Shown here one piece after another: positions 1 through 6,359 of a DNA stretch of 64,000 bases (position 1 is its first letter; the number at the start of each line of letters is the position of its first letter). Where the stretch lies: NCBI GenBank assembly GCA_002897935.1, contig BDTA01000122.1:1-64000 (forward strand), read 5' to 3'. The DNA is from a bacterium BMS3Abin08. GTDB lineage: Bacteria > Nitrospirota > Thermodesulfovibrionia > Thermodesulfovibrionales > JdFR-85. The notes below the pieces were generated by a model. That model did no database searches and was not told the DNA's origin. It saw only the letters and a list, made by a program, of their open reading frames with translations. A program made the position numbers and the translations under genes.

Positions 1-1
1 C

Positions 2-328
2 CTGCACAGAGGAGACATATCACAGAGACGGCAGTTGATGGGAAGATACGACATGGAGGAGATCATCGAACTCGTGGCACAGGAGTGCGGGGTCACAAAA
101 GATGATATCCTGAAGGGCAGGGACAGAGAGGCCCGGAAGGCAGCCGTATACCTGACAAAGAAGCACACGGAGGTGACGAACCGGGAAATCGGAAAGTGGT
201 TCGGAGGGGTGAGCTACTCGGCAGTGTCGAAGGTAATGGAAAGGACCGAGCAGGAAATGGAAGCGAACAGGAACATGAGGAGACGCATCAACCGCATGAA
301 CAAGAAATTGTCACAGGTCAAGGGCTGA
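2..328 (+). CDS. DnaA domain IV-like helix-turn-helix protein, C-terminal part (5' end outside window)
   Basis: The frame is open from the first bases of the window (codons LHRGDISQRRQ precede the TTG at 35), so the gene very likely starts to the left. The visible part has an acidic helix followed by a segment (YLTKKHTEVTNREIGKWF, then YSAVSKVMERTE) that has the layout of the DnaA domain IV helix-turn-helix, which binds DnaA boxes. In many bacteria this module is the C-terminal tail of an IS200-type (Y1, REP-associated) transposase, which would fit a region rich in REP-like palindromes; that is inference because no Y1 catalytic domain is in view. The C-terminus is basic. If it were a free-standing protein it would start at 35 or 38, but there is no good ribosome binding site there. 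Domain resemblance is moderately sure; transposase membership is a guess. Confidence 0.6.
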   Translation: MHRGDISQRRQLMGRYDMEEIIELVAQECGVTKDDILKGRDREARKAAVYLTKKHTEVTNREIGKWFGGVSYSAVSKVMERTEQEMEANRNMRRRINRMNKKLSQVKG

Positions 329-418
329 CCCTATGCCTTCTACGGGCGCTGGTGCTTTTTATATCACGCTCTTGCCCCGGCAAGTTAGGCAGCCATTAGG
401 GTCATAATTAGACAAAGC

Positions 419-437
419 AATAATCATAAATGTTATT
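419..437. promoter_or_regulatory. candidate operator upstream of the toxin-antitoxin pair
   Basis: Inverted repeat AATAA-N9-TTATT in an AT-rich stretch 33 bases before the antitoxin start. Autoregulation through such a site is usual for type II toxin-antitoxin operons. The assignment rests on symmetry and position only. Confidence 0.3.
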
Positions 438-469
438 ATTAAAATAAGCACAAAGAAGGGAGGCAGGCA

Positions 470-691
470 ATGCGCGTAAATGATATTCCTGAAATTAACA
501 AATTAAGCACACCGGAAAAGATCCTCTTGGTGGAAGATATTTGGGACAGCATCGCTTCGAATGAATCTGTCGTGCCTGTTCCTCAGAGCCACATGGAGGA
601 GTTGGATAGAAGGCTCAAAAGATATGAATCTGCTCCGGGAAACCTTTTATCTCTTGAGGAACTTCAGGCAAGAATAGAAAAAAGGAAATGA
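470..691 (+). CDS. addiction-module antitoxin (CHP02574 / Unstab_antitox family)
   Basis: A 73-residue acidic protein whose N-terminal half (LSTPEKILLVEDIWDSIA) is the hallmark of the putative addiction-module component family paired with RelE/ParE-type toxins. It presumably wraps and neutralises the downstream toxin and may repress the shared promoter. It has a GGGAGG-like ribosome binding site about 8 bases before the ATG. Its stop overlaps the toxin start by four bases (ATGA), the standard translational coupling for these pairs. Length is normal for the family (about 70-80 residues). Nothing suggests damage. Confidence 0.85.
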   Translation: MRVNDIPEINKLSTPEKILLVEDIWDSIASNESVVPVPQSHMEELDRRLKRYESAPGNLLSLEELQARIEKRK

Positions 692-1011
692 CATACCCCC
701 TGCATTTCTTTTCTGAAGTAGAAGCAGATGTTTTCAGTGCTTATGTATGGTATGAAGCGAAATCACCGGGACTCGGCGAGGAATTCCTTCGTATATTTTA
801 TGCGTGTGTCAAAGAGATTCCTGAGAATCCACTGCTTTACCCAAAGGTTTGTAGAGAATTCCGGCGCCGTCTGCTCAGAAGGTTTCCGTACGCTATTTAC
901 TTTATGATAAAAGACAACCAAATTATTATGAGCGGGCTCTTTCATTGTGCGCGTGATCCCCATACTATTAGAACAACACTGCAAGATCGAGAGGAAGAAG
1001 AAAAACCCTAA
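688..1011 (+). CDS. RelE/ParE superfamily toxin
   Basis: A 107-residue protein with the ParE/RelE fold signature: an N-terminal strand then a helical hairpin (EADVFSAYVWYEAKSPGLGEEF), ENPLLYP in the middle, and RRRLLRRFPYAIYF followed by a beta strand and the terminal motif CARDP. This is the profile of plasmid-stabilisation (ParE-like) toxins, which act on gyrase or as mRNA interferases; the target here cannot be read from sequence. It overlaps the antitoxin gene by four bases and is full length. The last 15 residues are highly charged, unlike most homologues, but no frameshift is visible. Confidence 0.85.
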   Translation: MTYPLHFFSEVEADVFSAYVWYEAKSPGLGEEFLRIFYACVKEIPENPLLYPKVCREFRRRLLRRFPYAIYFMIKDNQIIMSGLFHCARDPHTIRTTLQDREEEEKP

Positions 1012-1187
1012 CCAGTCATTCCACCTGACCACGACCAGCGGTCTTCTTTTTCAGTGGTGTTCTGATTATCAAATGTTTTATGTTTATTCATCGTTTATCT
1101 CCTTCCCTGCTCGTGGCAGGTGAGCTTTACGTTATGTATGAAAAATAAAACCATGTCGAATTATTTATCAAGACAAGAAAAGTTACA

Positions 1188-2189
1188 ATGAGTCCAGCAG
1201 ATACTTTAAGGCAATTAATTAACAGCCAGGTGATTTCACGCTTAATATATGTTGTTGCCAAGCTGGGGATAGCTGATTTTTTAAAGAATGGCCCCATGAG
1301 TTGTGAGCAATTGGCTAAATCAGTGAATGTAAATTCGAGTTCATTGTATCGAGCCTTGCGAACGCTGGCGAGTGTTGGAGTGTTTTCTGAAACTGAGGCC
1401 GGGATTTTTAAACAAACTAAGATGAGTAAATTACTTGAATCTGACATTGCAGGTTCACAACGTGCTGTTGCCATGCTTGTATGGGAACCATGGTGGAGGC
1501 AAGGCTGGGATGAATTACTTTATAGTGTGGAGACGGGCAAGGTTGGGTTTGATCATGTCCACGGTATGGGTCTTTTTGAGTATTTGAGCCGCAATGCTGA
1601 CGCATCAAGCCTCTTTAATAAAGCCATGGATAGCTTTACCGGACAAGAAATAGATTCGATACTATCTTCATATGATTTTTCGAATTTCACAAAGATTGTT
1701 GATATAGGAGGAGGCAATGGGGCGTTTATGTGTGCTATCTTGAAGTCATGTCCGGATGTTAACGGAATACTTTTCGACCTTCCTAATACCATTGCAACAG
1801 CAAGAAAATTAATGAAAGAAAACGCGGAGGAGAAACGTTGCGATTTAATAGCTGGCGATTTTTTTAAATCCATGCCTGTAGGTGGTGATCTATATACTCT
1901 CAAGAGTGTTATCCATGATTGGGACGATGAACGCGCCATAGACTTACTAAAGAATTGCCATAAAGCAATGGCTGGTGATGGTCGTCTCCTTCTCATTGAG
2001 CGGGTTATCCCATCCGGTGATGTCCCATCAGCAGGAAAAATCATGGACATAGTCATGATGGTCAATTTGGGAGGTCTTGAACGTAATGCGAATGAATATG
2101 AGGCGTTGTTAAACGAATCTGGATTTAGACTGACCGGTATTATCCCAACAGGGTCGGCAATGAGTATTATTGAATGTGTGCCTGATTAA
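1188..2189 (+). CDS. SAM-dependent O-methyltransferase (Methyltransf_2 / hydroxyindole or polyketide O-methyltransferase type)
   Basis: A 333-residue protein with an N-terminal winged-helix dimerisation domain (residues about 10-90: GIADFLKNGPMSCEQLAKS, SSLYRALRTLASVGVF) and a C-terminal Rossmann methyltransferase domain. The SAM-binding glycine loop is VDIGGGNGAF at 171-180. His243 in VIHDWDDE is the position of the general base in plant and actinobacterial small-molecule O-methyltransferases. It probably methylates a hydroxyl on a small secondary-metabolite-type substrate; the substrate is unknown. The gene stands alone between toxin-antitoxin modules, with no biosynthetic partners and AT-richer codon use than the core genes, which suggests horizontal acquisition. 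The ATG is preceded by AAGAAAAG. Confidence 0.85.
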   Translation: MSPADTLRQLINSQVISRLIYVVAKLGIADFLKNGPMSCEQLAKSVNVNSSSLYRALRTLASVGVFSETEAGIFKQTKMSKLLESDIAGSQRAVAMLVWEPWWRQGWDELLYSVETGKVGFDHVHGMGLFEYLSRNADASSLFNKAMDSFTGQEIDSILSSYDFSNFTKIVDIGGGNGAFMCAILKSCPDVNGILFDLPNTIATARKLMKENAEEKRCDLIAGDFFKSMPVGGDLYTLKSVIHDWDDERAIDLLKNCHKAMAGDGRLLLIERVIPSGDVPSAGKIMDIVMMVNLGGLERNANEYEALLNESGFRLTGIIPTGSAMSIIECVPD

Positions 2190-2239
2190 AATTGTTAGGT
2201 TCTACCGATACGAGACCGATTTTAGGGGTCTAACTCCCA

Positions 2240-2350
2240 CATGAACGGTACCATGAGAAAAGACTTGGCAGAAGGGTTGATGTCGTTCCCCGTGATACGA
2301 TAAGACCCGAGTTGAAGGGGATAATATTAAAGGAGGCTGTCTCTGTATGA
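2240..2350 (+). pseudogene. C-terminal remnant of MntA-type nucleotidyltransferase antitoxin
   Basis: The frame ending at the TGA at 2348-2350 reads EKRLGRRVDVVPRDTIRP then ELKGIILKEAVSV. This matches the invariant C-terminal end of minimal nucleotidyltransferase (MNT/MntA) proteins, where a GRKVDLV strand and an IRPELKE-ILKEAV helix close the domain. The upstream two thirds, including the GSxxxGxxxxxSDxDL catalytic motif, is missing, and a stop lies in frame at 2231-2233. The stop overlaps the start of the HepT remnant (GTATGA), exactly as in intact mntA-hepT pairs. I read it as a dead fragment. Confidence 0.65.
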
Positions 2351-2484
2351 GGGAGTCTAAATTGTTGCTCAAGGATATCCTGGAAGCAATTTCAGAAATT
2401 GAGAGATTTGTTGAAGGAGTAAGTTTTGAAGATTTTACAGGTTTCTATATAAAACCTGTCCTGTCCAGGTCTCACATCGCTTAA
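2347..2484 (+). pseudogene. N-terminal remnant of HepT-like toxin (DUF86)
   Basis: A 45-codon frame, MRESKLLLKDILEAISEI then ERFVEGVSFEDF, corresponds to the conserved first helix and turn of HepT/DUF86 RNases (typically LLKDILEAIEKIERFVEGMSFEEF). It then departs from the family and stops at 2482. Normal HepT proteins are about 110-140 residues and carry a catalytic R-x4-6-H motif near the C-terminus, which is absent, so the toxin is inactivated by truncation. It overlaps the MntA remnant by four bases, preserving the ancestral operon arrangement. Confidence 0.7.
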
Positions 2485-2505
2485 TTCAGGTGTTATGGCA
2501 TAAAA

Positions 2506-2541
2506 TTGTATTACCACCAACGGGTATGATATAATGTCATA
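2506..2541 (+). promoter_or_regulatory. sigma-70 promoter with overlapping operator for the RHH-MazF pair
   Basis: A -35 element TTGTAT (2506-2511), an 18-base spacer and a perfect -10 TATAAT (2530-2535) lie 22 bases before the antitoxin ATG. A perfect inverted repeat TATGA-N7-TCATA (2525-2541) straddles the -10 box, well placed for ribbon-helix-helix repression by the antitoxin. AGGAGGT at 2546-2552 is the ribosome binding site. Confidence 0.65.
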
Positions 2542-2556
2542 CTATAGGAGGTAAAT

Positions 2557-2799
2557 ATGAGTAAGACCAAAATTGCAATTACACTGGATGGAAAGTATAT
2601 TCAGGAATTAGACCATTTGGTAAGCGCACGCTACTATCAAAGCCGGAGTCAGGCAATTCAGGAAGCAGTGGAAGAGAAACTACAGAGGATAAAGCATGTT
2701 CGTTTGTCAAGAGAATGTCTTAAACTTGATCCCTCTTTTGAGAAGGCAATGGCAGAGGAAGGTATAACAGAGGATTTGAAAGAATGGCCGGAATACTGA
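2557..2799 (+). CDS. ribbon-helix-helix (CopG/MazE-like) antitoxin
   Basis: An 80-residue protein starting KTKIAITLDGKYIQELDHLV, the beta strand and first helix of a ribbon-helix-helix DNA-binding domain, followed by SRSQAIQEAVEEKL, the second helix with the usual SRSxAI pattern. The acidic C-terminal tail (EEGITEDLKEWPEY) is the expected toxin-binding segment. It should dimerise, repress its own promoter at the palindrome over the -10 box, and neutralise the MazF partner encoded next. The two genes overlap by 16 bases. The strong AGGAGGT supports this start. Confidence 0.88.
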   Translation: MSKTKIAITLDGKYIQELDHLVSARYYQSRSQAIQEAVEEKLQRIKHVRLSRECLKLDPSFEKAMAEEGITEDLKEWPEY

Positions 2800-3122
2800 G
2801 GGGTGATATCCGCTGGGCAGATTTAAATCCTGTTCGTGGACATGAACAGGGAGGACAGAGGCCGGTTCTCATTCTGAGTCACGATATCTTCAATGAACGA
2901 TCCGGAACAGTTATAGCCGTTGCAATAACCAGTCAGCCACAGCGAGCAGGTTTCCCTTTAACACTGGAGGTAGGTTCCGTGAGACTGCCTAAAAAATCAT
3001 GGATTAAAATAAGCCAGATCAGGACCTTGTCTGTAGAAAGGATCGGCAAAAGGATAGGTAAAGCATCACCAGAAGAAATAGCAATGACCATTGAAGGATT
3101 AAATGAAATAATCGGGGCATAA
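2784..3122 (+). CDS. MazF/PemK family endoribonuclease toxin
   Basis: A 112-residue protein with the canonical PemK/MazF N-terminus RGDIRWADLNPVRGHEQGGQ followed by RPVLILS, then an ITS motif and a final helix (EEIAMTIEGLNEIIG). These are the SH3-like barrel strands and the loop residues used for sequence-specific mRNA cleavage. It is full length for the family. It overlaps the RHH antitoxin by 16 bases, a normal mazEF-like order with antitoxin first. The cleavage sequence cannot be inferred. Confidence 0.92.
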   Translation: MAGILRGDIRWADLNPVRGHEQGGQRPVLILSHDIFNERSGTVIAVAITSQPQRAGFPLTLEVGSVRLPKKSWIKISQIRTLSVERIGKRIGKASPEEIAMTIEGLNEIIGA

Positions 3123-3593
3123 CAATCCATTCCAATAGTCGAGAAAAAAGACCTCTCGGGTCTCTTGCCCCTTGAATCGTAACAAAAAGCTTTCAAATCT
3201 ATCCCCCCATATACTACTACACAATTAAAACCGTGGCGACGGAGATAACAGAATGAACATGAGTATGCAAGAAAAAATATAAAAACCTGAAAAAGGGACT
3301 TGTAGTATTAAAGTGGGCTTCATAAAAGAGGACATAACAACTTGTTGTCAAAGATGAGGGTCTAATCTTCAAACCGTCAAGCCAATTAAAGTCCCCCGCC
3401 TCTATGGCCGATAGATAAAAGAGATTCTTTTCAGGATTTCTGTGTGGAAAGAAGAAGGCACTCAAATCACCCTCCCCTAACCCCTCTCATCGAGAAAGGG
3501 GAAAGGGGATGTGTAAGAATCGGCTATCTTCCGGAAGTACAAGAGGACCCGGTCGAATCGGAGCAGATGCAATACCAGAGATCCTGAGGGATC
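3123..3593. other. intergenic region, no gene recognised
   Basis: This 471-base stretch separates the toxin-antitoxin island from the minus-strand molybdoenzyme operon. It includes AT-rich, low-complexity sequence and a copy of the kind of GC-rich repeat seen elsewhere in the window (around 3470-3510, CCTCCCCTAACCCCTC and a fragment rich in G). Short open frames here have no recognisable protein features. Confidence 0.5.
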
Positions 3594-4436
3594 TCATAAC
3601 CTGAGGCTCTCCCTGACCTCACCTTTTTCGTCAAACCTGCAGGCCCTCACGAATGGATCGTGGTAGAAGGTAAACCATGCATTGTCCTTTATCCCCGAGG
3701 TCTCGAGTTCCTCTTTCAGTCTGATCACTTCAAGGGGGAAGTTGTCATAGGCCATCACCCACAGCGGATTAAAGTGTACATGTGTCGGCAGGAGATCAGC
3801 AAGGTGCAGAGCAACCTCCCCGCCGTCTTCTATCCTCACCACCTGGTGTCCCCTGTTGTGTCCGCCTGTATGGATTACCCTCAGACCGGGAATGACTTCG
3901 GCCTCTTCATCGACGAGTTCAAGAACGCCGCTCTCCTCAAGTCCCTTGAAGTTAATCTCCCAAAATGTATGAGCGGAGCGCCTGTTGGGGTTCTTCACAT
4001 CCTCCCATTCCCTCCGCTGGATCAGGTGTTTTGCCCATGGAAAGGTGAGGCTCATTCCATCGTCCTCTTTCATTACAATACCGCCTGAGTGGTCGAAGTC
4101 ACAGTGTGTAAGAATTACATAGTCTATGTCTTCCCTTTTAATGCCGAGTTTCTCAAGATCTTCAGGCACCATCCACTCCCTGGTAACACGGAAGATCTTC
4201 TTCTGCTTCTCTGTAAGTTTGTTACCAAGCCCCGTTTCAATAAGAACAAGGGCATCGGGTGCTTTTACAAGGATCGGAGAAGCCACAAGGGAGATAAAGT
4301 TGTCCTCTGTAGCAGGATATTTTTTGGACCACAGCACCTTCGGAACCACGCCGAACATGGCGCCACCGTCAAGCTCAAAGCTCCCGCCGTCGAGCCAGTA
4401 CAGTTCAAACCGCCCTATTTTCAGGTTAGCCGTCAT
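3594..4436 (-). CDS. MBL-fold metallo-hydrolase (last gene of the molybdoenzyme operon)
   Basis: A 280-residue metallo-beta-lactamase-fold protein. The metal-binding motif is HCDFDHSGG (H-x-D-x-D-H), the second histidine is in HTGGHNRGH, the bridging aspartate is in LADLLPTH, and a final histidine is in YHDP. The overall layout resembles N-acyl-homoserine-lactonase-like and glyoxalase II-like hydrolases. It is cytoplasmic, with no signal peptide. Its start is 17 bases downstream of the NrfD-like gene, so it should be co-transcribed. A second MBL hydrolase is the first gene of the same operon. An ester or thioester hydrolase role linked to the oxidoreductase is plausible but unproven. Confidence 0.85.
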   Translation of the reverse strand: MTANLKIGRFELYWLDGGSFELDGGAMFGVVPKVLWSKKYPATEDNFISLVASPILVKAPDALVLIETGLGNKLTEKQKKIFRVTREWMVPEDLEKLGIKREDIDYVILTHCDFDHSGGIVMKEDDGMSLTFPWAKHLIQRREWEDVKNPNRRSAHTFWEINFKGLEESGVLELVDEEAEVIPGLRVIHTGGHNRGHQVVRIEDGGEVALHLADLLPTHVHFNPLWVMAYDNFPLEVIRLKEELETSGIKDNAWFTFYHDPFVRACRFDEKGEVRESLRL

Positions 4437-4453
4437 GTAACCATTGTCCTCAT

Positions 4454-5389
4454 TTATCCCCGGGGCCCAACCCCGAAACCCGTAACCGGAGCATATGCCC
4501 CTGCCCTGATTATTGAGTACTTGCCGAGGTATATACCCGACAGTTGAAGTAACATTATCGGATACAGTAAAAGTTCCGGCACACTCCCGTCAAGACCCGA
4601 AAGGATAATCACCGCAAGAAAAAGAAGCGGCACTATAAGACCCGCCACTATTGTTCCCCAGAGGAAATGAGGTGAAAGTGCACCTGAGATGAGAGACCGC
4701 ACGGATACCCTCTCAGCCTCACCATGCAGGGCCTTCATTATTAGCGCCGTCAGGATCAGGATCAGCACGAAAAGCACGAGTACGAAGTTCATCCTTAAGA
4801 GGATGCTCATCATTGAATGATTAACACCCGTAATGGTAAGACTCAGGAGTTGGATGGCAATACCTCCCATTATCGCCTGGATAAAGAAGAGCACCGGCTC
4901 AAGGGTCGAACGCCAGAAGGGTATGGCCTTGACAAAGGAGAGCATGAACCCCGGATAAGCGGCAAAAAGCACTGCCGAGGCTGCACTTGCAATCTTCAAG
5001 AGCAAGACGATCCTGCCACCGCTTAGTAAGGTGCTCTCAAAGGTTACGGAACAGGCATACAGGAGGGCGGATACACTGAAGATAATATTAAAGAGCAGCC
5101 CCCTGCTTATCCATGAAGTCCTCACGTTTGAAAGCCCTCTCCAGAAACGTCCCATCCTCCCCAGGTAGAGGAGGTGTGTCAACCCGTATCCAATGAAGTT
5201 CATAACCAAGGCGATCCACAACCCCGGGATGTAATCAAAGAACAGGGAAGAGATAAAAAGGCCGGGGCTTACAGCGCCAAAGAATATCGCGGGTATCAGC
5301 ATCCGGTCCCTGATACCACGCTCACCTGTTCCGGTCCAGTCCTTCTGAAAAAAACACGTCTGTCTCTGTGATGTTATCATAGTCCTCAC
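4454..5389 (-). CDS. NrfD/PsrC-like polytopic membrane subunit of a molybdopterin oxidoreductase
   Basis: A 311-residue, very hydrophobic protein with about eight predicted transmembrane helices, the size and layout of the NrfD/PsrC family. In complex iron-sulfur molybdoenzymes this subunit anchors the ferredoxin-like subunit and exchanges electrons with the quinone pool. Typical family signs are a G-PGLF-like turn after helix 1 (FGAVSPGLF), an internal AAYPGFM and polar residues within helices. The GTG start overlaps the stop of the iron-sulfur subunit gene by four bases (GTGA); an ATG three codons in is an alternative start with a GGTGAGG in front. Direction of electron flow (substrate oxidation to quinone or the reverse) cannot be told. 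Confidence 0.8.
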   Translation of the reverse strand: MRTMITSQRQTCFFQKDWTGTGERGIRDRMLIPAIFFGAVSPGLFISSLFFDYIPGLWIALVMNFIGYGLTHLLYLGRMGRFWRGLSNVRTSWISRGLLFNIIFSVSALLYACSVTFESTLLSGGRIVLLLKIASAASAVLFAAYPGFMLSFVKAIPFWRSTLEPVLFFIQAIMGGIAIQLLSLTITGVNHSMMSILLRMNFVLVLFVLILILTALIMKALHGEAERVSVRSLISGALSPHFLWGTIVAGLIVPLLFLAVIILSGLDGSVPELLLYPIMLLQLSGIYLGKYSIIRAGAYAPVTGFGVGPRG

Positions 5390-6030
5390 CTTCTCGGCAG
5401 AAAATATATTGACGGTTCCGTGCCGACCTCTTCCTTTAACCTGAAACCCTTCCGTTGCATTATCAGTCCTGAAACCCTGCTGCCGGGGTCGCTGAGGTCA
5501 CCAAAATAAAGCGCCTTTCCTATGCAGGAGATGACGCACATCGGTGTTGCTTCAGGGTCCTTTCCCGGTTCAAGGCCTTTTTTAAGGCCGTCATCGATCC
5601 TCTTATAACAGAAATCGCATTTCTCCATCGTCCCTGTCTGATGTTCATCGCACCTCTTTGCCTCCCATATGTTGCCGTTTTCCGGGAAATACCTCTTTTC
5701 CACCGCAAGAAAAGTCCTCGCCTGATATGGACATACTACCGCACAGTAACGGCACCCCATACACTCGTCCTGATCTACGGTGACTATCCCGTCAGGCCGC
5801 TTCTTTGTAGCGCCAGTGGGACAGGCCTTAAGACATTCAGGCTCATCACAATGCATACAGCGTACCGGGATATAGAACCGCTCCACATCAGGAAAACGGC
5901 CCATCTCCTCTTCCATGACCCTGACACGAACAATGCCGGGTCCGAGACCGTGGAGGAGTTTGCAGGAGATGGTGCAGGTCTGGCATCCCAGACATTTCTT
6001 GAGGTCTATCACCATTCCGTATCTCTTCAT
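5386..6030 (-). CDS. 4Fe-4S dicluster electron-transfer subunit (DmsB/PsrB/PhsB type)
   Basis: A 214-residue protein with sixteen cysteines grouped as four [4Fe-4S] sites: CLGCQTCTISC near residues 13-23, CMHCDEPECLKAC near 58-70, CMGCRYCAVVC near 90-100, and a CDFC pair completed by KRC and CVISC. This is the standard relay protein that sits between a molybdopterin catalytic subunit and a quinone-reactive membrane subunit. There is no signal peptide, so it should lie in the cytoplasm unless it is carried by a partner. It is preceded by GGAG and overlaps the NrfD-like gene. A 329-base repeat-filled gap separates it from the catalytic subunit gene. Confidence 0.93.
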   Translation of the reverse strand: MKRYGMVIDLKKCLGCQTCTISCKLLHGLGPGIVRVRVMEEEMGRFPDVERFYIPVRCMHCDEPECLKACPTGATKKRPDGIVTVDQDECMGCRYCAVVCPYQARTFLAVEKRYFPENGNIWEAKRCDEHQTGTMEKCDFCYKRIDDGLKKGLEPGKDPEATPMCVISCIGKALYFGDLSDPGSRVSGLIMQRKGFRLKEEVGTEPSIYFLPRR

Positions 6031-6359
6031 TCTGTCAACTCCTTCACAAAGTTAGCCGTAAGCAATGAACTACCCTGCGGCAGAGACCACAGGGTGTCTG
6101 AAAATTGTATCTTTATTTTCGGTGTCATTCCCGCTTGTCGGGAATCCTTCGACCTGTTCGGGATCACAAGAAAGATTCCGGACAAGCCGGAATGACGGAT
6201 AAACGACCGCTCTGCCCATGCGCTCTGCGCTTTGAAGATTCCGGACAAGCCGGAATGACAGAAACAATGACGGAAATATGGAACTGCGGCAGAGACCGCA
6301 TGGCGTTATATTTATAAACATAAACAGAATGTACATACCGACCCCCATAACACGAACCG
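6031..6359. repeat. REP-like palindrome cluster inside the molybdoenzyme operon
   Basis: Three REP-type units: GTCATTCCCGCTTGTCGGG... at 6124-6147, and two copies of GATTCCGGACAAGCCGGAAT followed by GAC at 6174-6196 and 6237-6259, each able to fold as a hairpin. The cluster is bounded by related GC-rich sequence containing CTGCGGCAGAGACC at about 6075 and 6284. The block lies between the catalytic and iron-sulfur subunit genes, where most homologous operons have only a few bases. It may modulate mRNA stability or the relative expression of the subunits. Confidence 0.7.

Noticed and set aside
3217-3465. 82-codon minus-strand open frame
   Set aside because: Composition is low complexity with no recognisable family, no ribosome binding site, and it lies in an AT-rich intergenic stretch with repeat traces.
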